This document shows, piece after piece, positions 15,635-25,007 of a stretch of DNA of 64,000 bases. The number at the start of each line of letters is the position of its first letter. Positions within the stretch are counted from its first letter, which is position 1. The stretch is from assembly GCF_001995215.1 (NCBI RefSeq), contig NZ_MUXN01000020.1, positions 124,001 to 188,000 on the forward strand, read 5' to 3'. The notes below the pieces were generated by a model, which was not told the origin of the DNA, made no database searches, and worked only from the letters and a program-made list of their open reading frames with translations. The DNA is from Amycolatopsis azurea DSM 43854 (GTDB lineage: Bacteria > Actinomycetota > Actinomycetes > Mycobacteriales > Pseudonocardiaceae). The position numbers were made by a program, and so were the translations under genes.

Positions 15635-16353
15635 TCCCGCTGGGCGATGAACACGTACTCGCGTCCTGGACGGTCGGGGGCCTCCCGGACGTCCAGGACG
15701 CGAAAACCGTGTTCCGCCAGCAAGGCTTCCAGGTCTTCGCGTTCGCGGAACCAGAGCGTCGAGTCCGAGGTGACGATCTCGCCGTCGGGGAACCGGTAGC
15801 TGTACCGGAACGAGACGAACGGGAGGTTCACTTCGGTGACCTCGCGCCACTGCTCGACCTCGCCGACACCCGGGACGTCGATGACGTCGTGCGCGGTGTC
15901 GGCGGCCCAGTCCTCCCACACGCGGCGACCCGGGCGCCGGATCTCGAACACCAGGTGCCCACCCGGCTTCAGCGCCGTGCGGACGCCTTCGAGGGTCCGG
16001 CGCCATTCGTCGTCGGTGAGGAAGACCTGGGCCACGTTGCCGGTCATCACGGCGAGATCGGCGCCCGCCTCACCCGCCGCTTTCGCGTCACCGTGGATCC
16101 AGGTGATCTTCCCTTCCGGGTCTTTGGCCTTCGCGATCTCCAGAGAAGCCTCGGCCGGATCGACCCCCACGACCTCGATCCCTCGCTCGGCGAGGAGAAC
16201 GGCCAGGCAGCCGGTACCGCAGCCGACGTCGAGCACCCTTCTCGCCCCGAGTTCGCCGATGATGGCCAGGTAGTGGTCCAGATCGTCGCGAGCGCCGTCG
16301 AAGGCGTCGTAGATCGGTGCGAGCCGAGCGTGGGCGAAGAGCGCGTCAGGCAT
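15631..16353 (-). CDS. class I SAM-dependent methyltransferase
   Basis: 240 residues with a standard Rossmann methyltransferase core: motif I VLDVGCGTGCLAVLL, acidic motif II VVGVDPAEASLEIA, motif III ADLAVMTGNVAQVFL, then LKPGGHLVFE. Substrate unknown. Its start lies inside the 3' end of the MMPL gene (8-nt overlap), so it is the last gene of that leftward operon. Confidence 0.88.
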   Translation of the reverse strand: MPDALFAHARLAPIYDAFDGARDDLDHYLAIIGELGARRVLDVGCGTGCLAVLLAERGIEVVGVDPAEASLEIAKAKDPEGKITWIHGDAKAAGEAGADLAVMTGNVAQVFLTDDEWRRTLEGVRTALKPGGHLVFEIRRPGRRVWEDWAADTAHDVIDVPGVGEVEQWREVTEVNLPFVSFRYSYRFPDGEIVTSDSTLWFREREDLEALLAEHGFRVLDVREAPDRPGREYVFIAQRD

Positions 16354-18526
16354 TCGGTGACGATAGTTCCGGGACCCGTTCGGGAGCCACGGATTTACGG
16401 TCGGGCCGCCAGGCCCGCTTTCCCAGCAGTGCCAGGGACGCCGGCAGTAGCACCCCGCGGACCAGCGTGGCGTCGATGAGGATGGCGACCGCCATCCCGA
16501 CGCCCATCATCTTGTACTCGATCGCGCTCAGCGTGATGAAGACGCTGAACACGCCGACCATGATCACGGCCGCGCCACTGACCACCCCCGCGCTGGTGCC
16601 GGTGCCGCGGACGATCGCGGTGACGGCCCCGTCGGCCCGGCGTTCACGGATCCGGCTGAGGATGAAGATGTGGTAGTCCATGCTCAGCCCGAGCAGCAGG
16701 ACGAACATGAACATCGGCAGCCAGCCGACCACCCCGCCGTACGGGGTGAATCCCAGCAGGGAAGCGAAATGGCCGTCCTGGAAGATCCAGGTGAGCACGC
16801 CGTAGGCGGCGCCGATCGACAGCAGGTTGAGCAGGAGCGACACGAGCGACACCGCCACGGACCGGAAAGCCAGCAGCAGCAACACGAACGCCGCCAGCAG
16901 GACGAAACCGACGACCAGCGGCATACGGTCGATGACCCGGTCGGCGAAGTCGCGAGCGTTCGCCGTCCGCCCCGACACCGCGAAGCCGACGTCGTCCACC
17001 CGGCCGATCGTCTCGGGCAGGACCTCGGTGCGCAATTTCGCCAGCGCGGCGTCGGCTTCCGCGTCCCGGCCCGCGCCGGACAGCGGGACCCGGACGACCA
17101 CCGCCTCGTCGACGTTCGCGACCGCGACGGGTTTGTTCAGCACGCCGCCGGTTTCCCCGATCCTGCGTTCGAGATCGGTGATCGCCGATCGCAGTGCCGG
17201 GCTGTCGACCGGACCGCCCTTCGCGGCCGTCAGCACCACCGTCGCGGGGTAGACGACCCCGGGGAAGGCTTCCTGGGTGCGGACGGCGGAGTCGATCGTC
17301 GTCATCGATCGCGGCAGGCTCTCCGCCGGTGTCGGATCCTGCAGGTGCATGCCGAGGGCGGGCAGGGAGAGCAGGATCAGCAGCGCGGCCGCGAGCCCGC
17401 CCCACAGCGACGGCCTCCGGGTGACCGCGCGGGCGGTCGCGGACCAGAAGCGTGAGTTCTCCGCGGCGGTCCGCCGCTTGCCCAGCCAGGGAATCCGGCC
17501 CCGGTCGACCTTGTCGCCCAGCAGTGACAGCAGCGCGGGAAGCACGGTGACCGCGCCGAGCATGGCCAGGCCGACCACGAACGCCGTACTGATCGCGAGT
17601 CCGGTGAAGTTGTCGAGCCCGGTGAACACCAGTCCGCTCACACACAGGACGACCGTGACGCCCGAGACGACCACGACGTGCCCTGACGTCCGTGCCGCGA
17701 TCAGGATCGCGTCGTCGACCGAATGCCCCCTGGCGCGTTCTTCTCGTTGCCGCCTCAGGAAGAACAGCGAATAGTCCACGCCCACCGCCATCCCGATGAG
17801 CAGCGTGATCACCGTCGTCGCGCTGTTGATCGGGGTGAGGTCGTCGACGACGGAGAGGAAGCCGAACGTCGCCGCGACGGTCGTTCCGGCCAGCAGCAAC
17901 GGGACCGACGCCGCGACCAGCGCCCCGAAGACGATCAGCAGGATCACCAGCGTCATCGGCAGGGACAGGAGTTCCGACCGTTTGACGTCTTCCCGGATTC
18001 CCTTGTCGACCACGGTCGACAGGCTGAGATCCCCGGACAGGCCCAACCGGACCGACGGATGCCGGGCGGCGACCGCGTCGACCTGCGCGGACGCGGTCTC
18101 GAAGTTCGGGCGGATGTCCTTGTCGCCGCCCGCGATCGAGAAGCCGACGAGCCCGGACGCGCCGTCGGCCGAGATCCGTTCGGCGCCGTCGGGAGCCAGC
18201 GGTGAGCGGACGTCGGTGACGGAGCCGGATCGGGCGAGCGTGGTGACCAGGTCTTCGGTCGCCCGCCGGAGTTCTTCGTTCGCGGTGAACGGCGCCGAGC
18301 CTGGGTTCTTCGCTTCGACGAGGACGTTCTCGCGTAAGGGGTCGAAGGTGCTTTGGGCGTTCAAAGCGGTCTGCGCGCGGCCGGATTCGCCGGGATCGGT
18401 GCTCCGCCGGCTTTCGCCGTCCAGCAGGGCACCCGACAGCAGGGCGACGACCACGAGGGCGACCCAGCAGACGAGGGTGAGCGCGCGATGCCGGACGGAC
18501 CAGGCGGCGAGCTTTTCGGGCAGCAT
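16346..18526 (-). CDS. MMPL-family RND exporter
   Basis: 726 residues, two symmetrical MMPL halves. Each has an N-terminal helix (LTLVCWVALVVVALLSGALL in the first), a large periplasmic loop, then a five-helix bundle. Charged intramembrane motifs GVDYSLFFLRRQREE and SMDYHIFILSRIRE correspond to the proton-relay helices. Such pumps export lipids or small molecules by proton motive force. An ArsR-type regulator and an 89-aa membrane protein lie upstream, a methyltransferase downstream, suggesting a regulated export unit. Confidence 0.92.
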   Translation of the reverse strand: MLPEKLAAWSVRHRALTLVCWVALVVVALLSGALLDGESRRSTDPGESGRAQTALNAQSTFDPLRENVLVEAKNPGSAPFTANEELRRATEDLVTTLARSGSVTDVRSPLAPDGAERISADGASGLVGFSIAGGDKDIRPNFETASAQVDAVAARHPSVRLGLSGDLSLSTVVDKGIREDVKRSELLSLPMTLVILLIVFGALVAASVPLLLAGTTVAATFGFLSVVDDLTPINSATTVITLLIGMAVGVDYSLFFLRRQREERARGHSVDDAILIAARTSGHVVVVSGVTVVLCVSGLVFTGLDNFTGLAISTAFVVGLAMLGAVTVLPALLSLLGDKVDRGRIPWLGKRRTAAENSRFWSATARAVTRRPSLWGGLAAALLILLSLPALGMHLQDPTPAESLPRSMTTIDSAVRTQEAFPGVVYPATVVLTAAKGGPVDSPALRSAITDLERRIGETGGVLNKPVAVANVDEAVVVRVPLSGAGRDAEADAALAKLRTEVLPETIGRVDDVGFAVSGRTANARDFADRVIDRMPLVVGFVLLAAFVLLLLAFRSVAVSLVSLLLNLLSIGAAYGVLTWIFQDGHFASLLGFTPYGGVVGWLPMFMFVLLLGLSMDYHIFILSRIRERRADGAVTAIVRGTGTSAGVVSGAAVIMVGVFSVFITLSAIEYKMMGVGMAVAILIDATLVRGVLLPASLALLGKRAWRPDRKSVAPERVPELSSPNA

Positions 18527-18637
18527 GAACTACAGTCCTTTACGTGAAGGAGTGAGATGCCTCGGGCGAGGTTTTTGCTTCTTCTTTCCTGGGTCGTCGA
18601 GTTGCCGCTCGGCGGCCCAGGGTCTTTCACCGGCCGG

Positions 18638-18907
18638 TCAGTCGACCTCCTTGAGGATCCGTTCGACCGAGCCCACGCTCTTCTGGAGATCCGCGAGGCG
18701 GCCGTCGAGTTCGGTGAGTTTGCGTTCGGTCTCTTCCTGCGCCTGGACGGCCTTTTCAGCGAGCCTGCGGTATTCCTGTTCACGCGCGAGCGCGCCCTTG
18801 GCGCGGATGGTCGCGCCGAACTGCCACACGACCACCGTGATCACCACGGTGAGGAACACGAAGATGCCGATCAGGCCGGCGACTTCCTGCCATTGATGCC
18901 ACTTCAC
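18638..18907 (-). CDS. small membrane protein with coiled coil
   Basis: 89 residues: one membrane helix (IGIFVFLTVVITVVVWQF) then a heptad-rich coiled coil (YRRLAEKAVQAQEETERKLT onward, ending SVGSVERILKEVD). Start overlaps the regulator stop (ATGA), so it is translationally coupled to it. Function unknown. Confidence 0.78.
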   Translation of the reverse strand: MKWHQWQEVAGLIGIFVFLTVVITVVVWQFGATIRAKGALAREQEYRRLAEKAVQAQEETERKLTELDGRLADLQKSVGSVERILKEVD

Positions 18908-19260
18908 GGTCGTTCCCCCTCGTCACCCGGTGTCGGTGTGCCTGGTGTCGGCGTACTCAGTGTCGGTGCCGCGGCGGCGATGGCGTCCGGGCTCAGTTCG
19001 AGCACGAACGGTTTCACCTCGTAGAACTTCATCGCCTTCCCGTCCTCCGACAGCTCCAGGGTGGCCGACACGAGACCGGCCGCCTCCAGTTTGCGCAGGT
19101 GGAGCTGAAGCAGTGCCCGGCTGATGCCGAGCTCTCGCGCCAGCTGGCTCACGTACGCGCGCTCCGCGCGGAGCGCCGCGACGATCCGCAGCCGATGCGG
19201 ATTCGCCAGTGCCCCCAGCAGTCGCAGCAGCTCGTCGCCGGACGGTCCGGTGGCGGTCAT
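18904..19260 (-). CDS. ArsR-type winged-helix regulator
   Basis: 118 residues from ATG 19260 (GGAG seven bases upstream; GTG at 19275 is an alternative). HTH: LLRLLGALANPHRLRIVAAL, then YVSQLARELGISRALLQLHL with recognition helix RALLQLHLRKLEAAG, then a beta-wing. No metal-binding Cys/His cluster is seen, so it is probably not a metal sensor. A Pro/Thr-rich tail (PTLSTPTPGTPTPGDE) follows. First gene of the leftward MMPL operon, likely its repressor. Confidence 0.82.
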   Translation of the reverse strand: MTATGPSGDELLRLLGALANPHRLRIVAALRAERAYVSQLARELGISRALLQLHLRKLEAAGLVSATLELSEDGKAMKFYEVKPFVLELSPDAIAAAAPTLSTPTPGTPTPGDEGERP

Positions 19261-19288
19261 GCCTGGCTCCAGCACATGCCAAAGAAAT

Positions 19289-20044
19289 CTAGCAGGTGCT
19301 GACTGGATCTACCAGGTGCTCCATCCAGACGTTGGGTTCCACGTAGACACCGACGTCCAGCGCCGAGGAGGCGAGCACCGGCGCGATCCCGCCCGGCACG
19401 GCCGCGAGGCCGTCCTGGAGTTCGACGCCGGTCCACGCCTTCCACTGGGCGAAGGTGCCCGTGACCGTCATCGCGAACGGTGCCACTTTCACGTACCGGG
19501 CGCCGACCCGCTCGTGCGTGCGCAGCCACGGATCTTCGGGCAGGCCGTCCGGGCGACGGCGCGCGACATAGTCCTCAAAGGACAGTCCAGGTTCGTTCTC
19601 CTTCCCGGCCGGGCGGACCGGCACGACGAGTTTGCGCATCCTCTTTTCCGAGGCACGCTTTTTCAAGGCTTCCAACGCTTTCGCGGCCAGGCCGCCACCG
19701 CGGCGGCCTGGCGCGACCAGCACTTCGAGGGCGATCAGCGTATTCGTCTCACGGGCGCTCAGCAGATCTTCCGCGGCCCAGATCAGGGCGGCGTCCCAGC
19801 CGTGGTCCGGCAACTCCGGGCGTTCGGCCGTCGGGAATCCGACCGGGACGGCGGCCGCTCTCGCCACCGGGACACCGTCTTCCAGCAGTACGAGGAAGTA
19901 TTCCGGCCAGCGGGCGGCCAGATGGGACGACTTCGCCAGCAGGCCCGTCAGGTCGTGCTGGAGGAATTCGCCGCCGACACCGCCGAGGCCGAGCGCGGGC
20001 TCGCGCAGCTCAGGCCGGGTGGCCAGGTCTTCGATCACGATCAT
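19289..20044 (-). CDS. GNAT-family N-acetyltransferase
   Basis: 251 residues. Acetyl-CoA-binding segment LEVLVAPGRRGGGLAAKALE with the R/Q-x-x-G-x-G/A pattern, preceded by TLIALE. The C-terminal half (WLRTHERVGARYVKVAPFAM through WKAWTGVELQ) is a family-specific extension. Ends 28 nt from the regulator start; substrate unknown. Confidence 0.82.
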   Translation of the reverse strand: MIVIEDLATRPELREPALGLGGVGGEFLQHDLTGLLAKSSHLAARWPEYFLVLLEDGVPVARAAAVPVGFPTAERPELPDHGWDAALIWAAEDLLSARETNTLIALEVLVAPGRRGGGLAAKALEALKKRASEKRMRKLVVPVRPAGKENEPGLSFEDYVARRRPDGLPEDPWLRTHERVGARYVKVAPFAMTVTGTFAQWKAWTGVELQDGLAAVPGGIAPVLASSALDVGVYVEPNVWMEHLVDPVSTC

Positions 20045-20112
20045 GTCCTCAGTAGACCCGAGGACACGCGTTTCTCACGAGGTGGTTTTCACGAACTGGT
20101 CTTCACGACGGT

Positions 20113-20847
20113 CTAGCGGACCGGCAGCGCACGCCGCCTTCCGGTGAGACCGGTGGTGTTGAGGTTGGCGCGCTCGCCGGCGGAGTGCCCGTCGAGGTAG
20201 CCGCTGCCGGACAGCCGCCTCGGCGGTGCCGAACGAAGATCACCGTATTGCTCATCGTACGCCTGTTTGACCATCGCCGTCCGGTCCTGGATCACCAGTT
20301 CCGCGGAGCGATGGCCCGCCGCCGTGGTGTGGGTGCGGGCCGCGGTGTCTTCGCTGTTGCGGAGCCTTTCGTAGACGGCGCCGGAGAATCCGTGCAGCCA
20401 GGTGCGCCGGTACGCGGCCAGCGATTCGCCCGCGAACACCCGGTTCTCCGGGCGGACCCTGGTCAGCTGGGTGGTCGCCTGCAGCAGCAGGCTCGTGTAC
20501 AGCAGCTCCGTCCGTTCCAGATCGGACCGGAAGCCGAACACCGTCACCGCGGTGACCGACTGGCCGAGCCGGTGCAGCAGGGCCCGGCAGCGCAGCGGAT
20601 GCGCGATGTTCGTGAGCAGTCCCGCCTTGTCCCGGCTGTACGGGTTTTCGAGCGGGATCATGACCTGGGTGATCTCGTCGGCGGTCGCCCCGGAGGCGGC
20701 CAGCAGCGCCTGATCGATGCCGTACCTGGCGATCAGTTCGGCGGCCTTGGTGTTGTACGACTCGGCTTCGGCCTCGGTGACCGCCGGGTCCTCCGCCTTC
20801 GCGAGGAGTTTCCGGACGCGCGCGAGCAGCGTGTCGTGGTCGGGCAT
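20113..20847 (-). CDS. DUF2786 protein
   Basis: 244 residues. The N-terminal DUF2786 domain is clear (LARVRKLLAKAEDPAVTEAE, AESYNTKAAELIARYGID), followed by a helical region and a basic C-terminal tail (GYLDGHSAGERANLNTTGLT). DUF2786 proteins occur in phages and actinobacteria; molecular function is not established. Divergent from the FAD oxidoreductase. Confidence 0.85.
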   Translation of the reverse strand: MPDHDTLLARVRKLLAKAEDPAVTEAEAESYNTKAAELIARYGIDQALLAASGATADEITQVMIPLENPYSRDKAGLLTNIAHPLRCRALLHRLGQSVTAVTVFGFRSDLERTELLYTSLLLQATTQLTRVRPENRVFAGESLAAYRRTWLHGFSGAVYERLRNSEDTAARTHTTAAGHRSAELVIQDRTAMVKQAYDEQYGDLRSAPPRRLSGSGYLDGHSAGERANLNTTGLTGRRRALPVR

Positions 20848-20894
20848 GGCCCTCCTTCCTGATTGGGTTGGAACGGGTCAATCTAGGAGAGAGG

Positions 20895-20923
20895 TCCGAC
20901 AATATTCGGACGGATGTTCGGAT
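20895..20923. promoter_or_regulatory. TTCGGA repeats in the divergent promoter region
   Basis: TCCGACAATATTCGGA (20895-20910, 5-bp arms) with a second TTCGGA at 20918-20923, between the divergent DUF2786 and oxidoreductase genes. Possible operator; evidence is limited to the repeat. Confidence 0.3.
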
Positions 20924-20940
20924 CCCGGCAAGGGGGCGGT

Positions 20941-22404
20941 ATGTCGATCGACGTTTCGGTGGTCGGTTCCGGTCCGAACGGACTCGCGGCGGCGGTGCTG
21001 CTGGCCAGGGCGGGCCTGTCGGTCGAAGTGCACGAGGCGGCGGACGGGATCGGCGGCGGGACGCGCACGGCCCCGCTGTTCGACGACGACGTCCGGCACG
21101 ACATCTGCGCCACCGGGCATCCGATGGCCGCGGCGTCGCCCTTCTTCCGCTGGTTCGATCTCGCCGGGCACGGAGTCGACCTCCTTCGGCCGGAGATCGC
21201 GTACGCGCACCCGATCGACGGTAGCCGGGCCGGACTCGCCTATGAAGATCTCGACCGGACCTGTGATGCCCTTGGTACGGACGGCCCCCGGTGGCGCCGC
21301 CTGCTGGGACCGCTGGCCGCGCACAGCCGCGAACTGGCCGATCTCCTGCTCGGCGACCTCCGGCATCCGCCCCGCGACCCGCGTGCCGCCGCACTTCTGC
21401 CCGCGCGGATCGCGCTGCTCGCGTCCGGGCTGGAGCGACGTCTGTTCACCGGTCCGGAAGCGCCCGCGCTGTTGTCCGGTGTCTCCGCGCACGTGATGAG
21501 CCGTCAGCCCTCGCTCGCCGCGGCCGGCGCGACCCTTCTACTGGGCCACCTCGCGCATTCGACCGGCTGGCCGATCGCCCGCGGCGGCAGTCAAACGATC
21601 ACCGACGCGCTCGCCGCCGACGTCGTCGCGCACGGCGGCCGGATCCACACCGGCAGCCGGATCACGGACCTGCGGCGATTGGCGGGTTCGCGGACGGTGA
21701 TCCTCGACATCGCCCCGCGCGGTTTCCTCGACATCGCCCGCGATCTGCTGCCGCCGCGCTACCGGAAGGCGCTGGAGTCCTACCGCTACGGTCCCGGCGC
21801 GTCGAAGGTCGATTTCCTGGTGTCCGAACCGGTTCCGTGGGCGGTTCCGGAGGTCGGCAAGGCGGGCACCGTCCATCTCGGAGGCACCCGGGACGAGGTG
21901 TACGCGGCCGAGAACGCCGTGGTGCGCGGCGGAGATCCGGAAGACCGTTTCGTACTCGTGTCCGATCCGATGACGATCGACCCGTCCCGCGGTCTGCCGG
22001 GCAAACGGCCGGTGTGGGCGTATTGCCATGTGCCGCACGGGGATCCGCGGGACGTCACCGAGCTCGTCCGGCGGCGGATCGAACGGTTCGCGCCCGGATT
22101 CTCCGACACGATCCTGGCGAGCCGATGCGTCACCGCGCCGGAACTGGAGGCCTACAACGCGAACTACCCCGGCGGTGACGTCGCCGCCGGGGCGGTGAAC
22201 CTGCGCCAGGTGCTCGGGCGCCCCGTCCCGCGGTGGAATCCGCACCGCACCCCGCTCGGCGGTGTCTTCCTGTGTTCGGCCGCGACGGCGCCGGGACCCG
22301 GTGTACACGGGATGGGCGGCTGGCATGCCGCGAAATCCGTACTGGGAAAGGACTTCGAACGCGTTCTTCACGAATCCCGTGGTCGCACGAGCCCTGTTTC
22401 GTAG
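20941..22404 (+). CDS. phytoene-desaturase-like FAD oxidoreductase
   Basis: 487 residues from ATG 20941 behind a GGGGGCGG stretch. Dinucleotide-binding motif VVGSGPNGLAAAVLLARAGL and the second motif DGIGGGTRT at the N-terminus; C-terminal FAD-contact region ending ATAPGPGVHGMGGWHAAKSV. This is the NAD(P)/FAD-dependent phytoene dehydrogenase-like family, with substrate unknown; no carotenoid genes are nearby. The 3' end overlaps the convergent response regulator by 37 nt. Confidence 0.88.
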   Translation: MSIDVSVVGSGPNGLAAAVLLARAGLSVEVHEAADGIGGGTRTAPLFDDDVRHDICATGHPMAAASPFFRWFDLAGHGVDLLRPEIAYAHPIDGSRAGLAYEDLDRTCDALGTDGPRWRRLLGPLAAHSRELADLLLGDLRHPPRDPRAAALLPARIALLASGLERRLFTGPEAPALLSGVSAHVMSRQPSLAAAGATLLLGHLAHSTGWPIARGGSQTITDALAADVVAHGGRIHTGSRITDLRRLAGSRTVILDIAPRGFLDIARDLLPPRYRKALESYRYGPGASKVDFLVSEPVPWAVPEVGKAGTVHLGGTRDEVYAAENAVVRGGDPEDRFVLVSDPMTIDPSRGLPGKRPVWAYCHVPHGDPRDVTELVRRRIERFAPGFSDTILASRCVTAPELEAYNANYPGGDVAAGAVNLRQVLGRPVPRWNPHRTPLGGVFLCSAATAPGPGVHGMGGWHAAKSVLGKDFERVLHESRGRTSPVS

Positions 22405-23033
22405 GCGACCACCACGGCCTGGGCCCGGCTGGAGATCCCGAGTTTCGTCATCAACCGGTTCAGATGCGTCTTCACGGTGGCCTCGCTGACCAGGAGGCTC
22501 AGCGCGATGTCGGAGTTCGGCACGCCGGTGCCGACGAACCGCAGCACCTCGAGTTCGCGATCGGTCAGCCCGGTCAGCGCGGGCGGGGCCGCCGGTTTTT
22601 CCGGCGGGCTCTGGGTGAAGGCCTCGACCAGGCGCCGGGTGATGGTCGGTCCGAAAAGCATGTCGCCGCGCGCGACGGCGTGGATCCCGGCGATCAGCGT
22701 CTCCGGCGGGCAGTCCTTGAGCAGGAAACCCGCCGCTCCCGCCCGCAACGCGGTGTAGACGTATTCGTCGAGGTCGAACACCGTCAGCATGAGCACGTTC
22801 GGCTTCTCCGGCCCGGCCCGCGCCAGGATCTGCTCGGTCGCCTTGACGCCGTCGAGTCCGGGCAGCCGGATGTCCATCAGGATCACGTCGGGACGCAGTT
22901 CGAGGGCTTTCTCGACGGCTTCGAGCCCGTTTCGCGCTTCGCCCGCGACGCGCACGTCGGGAACGGCGTCGAGCAGGGCGACGAAGCCCGCGCGGACGAG
23001 ATCCTGGTCGTCGACCACCAGCACACTGGTCAC
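22368..23033 (-). CDS. NarL/FixJ-type response regulator
   Basis: 221 residues. Receiver domain with VLVVDDQDLVRAG (acidic pair), phosphoacceptor Asp in DVILMDIRLPG, Thr in MLTVFDLDEYV and Lys in FLLKDCPP. C-terminal LuxR-type HTH LTDRELEVLRFVGTGVPNSD. Start overlaps the kinase stop by 4 nt; they form one two-component system of unknown signal. Confidence 0.93.
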   Translation of the reverse strand: MTSVLVVDDQDLVRAGFVALLDAVPDVRVAGEARNGLEAVEKALELRPDVILMDIRLPGLDGVKATEQILARAGPEKPNVLMLTVFDLDEYVYTALRAGAAGFLLKDCPPETLIAGIHAVARGDMLFGPTITRRLVEAFTQSPPEKPAAPPALTGLTDRELEVLRFVGTGVPNSDIALSLLVSEATVKTHLNRLMTKLGISSRAQAVVVAYETGLVRPRDS

Positions 23034-24202
23034 CGGGCTCGCTCCTGCGGCAGATAGGGAAGGGTCAGTTCGATCGAGAAACCACCGGATCCGGCCGGTC
23101 CCATTTCGATGGAACCACCGTACATTCTGGCCCGTTCACGCATTCCGATGAGCCCTTGTCCTGCCGGATTGTGCGGCGGTGTATCGCCGGAAGCGGAATT
23201 GCGGACACGCAGCACGAGCGCTTCCTCGCCGTATTCGAGGACGAGTTCCGCGCACGCCTTCCCCGCGTGTTTCAGTACGTTCGTAAGCGCTTCCTGGGCG
23301 ATTCGGTAGGTGCACAGTTGCTGCCCGGGAGCGAGCCGTCGCGGGTCGCCGATGGTCTGCGTCTTCACGGTGAGGCCGGCTTCGCGCACGCGGGTGACCA
23401 GCGCGGGAAGGTCGGCGAGACCGGGCTGTGGGCGGTACTCGTGAGGTTCGTGTTGCGGTGGGCGCAACACCCCGAGCAGCCGTCGCAGTTCGTCGAGGGC
23501 TTCCGTCGTGGTGCCGGTGATCGTGTTCAGCGCGGCGCGCGCGGTGCCGGGGGAGGATTCGAAGACGTAACGCGCGAGGTTCGCCTGCACCGCGATCACC
23601 GAGATGTGGTGGGACACGACGTCGTGCAGTTCGTGCGCGATGCGGATGCGCTCCTCGACGACGGCCTGTTCCGCTTCGAGCCGGATCTCCCGTTCCGCGC
23701 GGACGGCGCGTTCCACCAGCCGGTCCGCGCGCAGGAAACCGAGCCGCCCGACGATGACCGTGCCCGCGCACTGCGCGATCAGGCGCGTCGTGTCGACCAC
23801 GAAGGTCGGCACCTCCCCGAGTACGAGGCCCAGTTCGAAGAGGGCGACCCACGCGATGGTCGGCGCCACGGCCTTCGCGGGTGGGTAGCGCGCCCATACC
23901 GTGTACGCCGCGATGAAGGCCGAGGGTTCGCCCAAAGTGGCCCGGTATCCCAGCGCGGTGTACACGGTCATGATCGAGACCGAGGTGAGCAGGACCGCGA
24001 TCGGATAACGGCGGCGCACCACCAGCGGGAGCGCGATGAGTACGGCGAGGGCGACGACGCCTGGCTCGACCGGATCGCCGAACGACCCGCCGCGCGGAGC
24101 CGCGCCCAGCGCCAGGAGAGTGGCCGAGGCCGCCGTGAGCAGACAGTCGATGAGCGCCGGCCGTGCGCGGAGGAGCTGAAAGGGCTGAGCGAGGGACGGC
24201 AC
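23030..24202 (-). CDS. sensor histidine kinase (HisKA_3)
   Basis: 390 residues. An N-terminal block of about five membrane helices lacks a large extracellular domain. It is followed by the HisKA_3 box RIAHELHDVVSHHISVIAVQ (phospho-His in HELHDVVSHH) and a HATPase_c domain (CTYRIAQEALTNVLKHAG; GQGLIGMRERARMYGG). This intramembrane-sensing layout is typical of kinases that respond to cell-envelope stress. Pairs with the downstream regulator. Confidence 0.93.
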   Translation of the reverse strand: MPSLAQPFQLLRARPALIDCLLTAASATLLALGAAPRGGSFGDPVEPGVVALAVLIALPLVVRRRYPIAVLLTSVSIMTVYTALGYRATLGEPSAFIAAYTVWARYPPAKAVAPTIAWVALFELGLVLGEVPTFVVDTTRLIAQCAGTVIVGRLGFLRADRLVERAVRAEREIRLEAEQAVVEERIRIAHELHDVVSHHISVIAVQANLARYVFESSPGTARAALNTITGTTTEALDELRRLLGVLRPPQHEPHEYRPQPGLADLPALVTRVREAGLTVKTQTIGDPRRLAPGQQLCTYRIAQEALTNVLKHAGKACAELVLEYGEEALVLRVRNSASGDTPPHNPAGQGLIGMRERARMYGGSIEMGPAGSGGFSIELTLPYLPQERAR

Positions 24203-24368
24203 TTCCGAAAGTTACCGCCGGAACGTCGGACCGCCCAATTCCTGCGACTTTCGTGGTATTCACCCGCCTATATACCGCCAAGGTTTACCCCGGCTTCCGA
24301 CTCGTGGTGATTCCGCTCGGTGATCGGTCCGGATAACGTCGGCGTAGGATGGATATTCCATTCCCCAA

Positions 24369-24447
24369 CTCGGCGAAGAGGATGACCTCTCCGGGTAAGA
24401 GGGCCTTTCGGGAGGGGATATCCGGAACGGGCCGCCTCTTCGCCGAG
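24369..24447. terminator. long hairpin downstream of the TetR gene
   Basis: CTCGGCGAAGAGG (24369-24381) pairs exactly with CCTCTTCGCCGAG (24435-24447), with smaller nested stems between them. It starts 3 nt after the TetR stop (leftward) and separates the SGNH-TetR operon from the kinase. Confidence 0.65.
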
Positions 24448-24449
24448 CC

Positions 24450-25007
24450 TCAGCCCAGATAAGCGTCCAGCGTGACGGCCAGCGCGCTTTCCGGCGACGG
24501 CGCGAAGCTCGCCCCCGCCAGCCCGCCCCAGAGCCACAGCTGGGCGAGGCCGTGCAGCGAAGCCCACAGCGAGGACGCGAGCAACCGCGGATCGGTCGCG
24601 GGATGCCAGTCCCCGTCCTGGAGTGCGCCTACGAGCGCGGCGAAGAAGTCGAAGACCGCGCTGCTCACCCGCGTGAGTTCGGCGTCGTCCGGATCGATGA
24701 GGTCGCGCCGGAACATCAGCTCGAACATCGCCGGATTGGCCAGCGCGAAGTCGAGGTAGCCGTGGCAGGCCGCGATGAGCCGTTCGCGCGGTGTCCCGTC
24801 CGGCAGGCCGGTGCCGCGGTCGAGCAGTTCGGTGTAGCCGCGGGTGGCGACCGCCGAGAGCAGGGCCGCGCGTCCGGGGAAATGCCGCAGCGGCGCGCCG
24901 TGCGAGACGCCGGCGGCCTTCGCGATCCCGCGCAGGGTCACCGCGCCGACGCCCTCTTCGGCCAGCAGGGTGGCCGCGGTGTCGATCAGGCGGGTTCGGG
25001 CGCCCAC
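24450..25007 (-). CDS. TetR/AcrR-family repressor
   Basis: 185 residues. N-terminal HTH: RLIDTAATLLAEEGVGAVTL, RGIAKAAGVSHGAPLRHFPG, then a ligand-binding domain with AACHGYLDFALANPAMFELM, found in the TetR_C subgroup WHG. Co-transcribed with the SGNH hydrolase upstream (22-nt overlap); twin palindromes in front of that gene are its likely autoregulatory operators. Confidence 0.9.
   Translation of the reverse strand: MGARTRLIDTAATLLAEEGVGAVTLRGIAKAAGVSHGAPLRHFPGRAALLSAVATRGYTELLDRGTGLPDGTPRERLIAACHGYLDFALANPAMFELMFRRDLIDPDDAELTRVSSAVFDFFAALVGALQDGDWHPATDPRLLASSLWASLHGLAQLWLWGGLAGASFAPSPESALAVTLDAYLG

Noticed and set aside
20941..22404. Carotenoid biosynthesis gene
   Set aside because: The phytoene-desaturase-like fold is clear, but no crtB/crtE or cyclase genes are nearby, so a carotenoid role is not supported.
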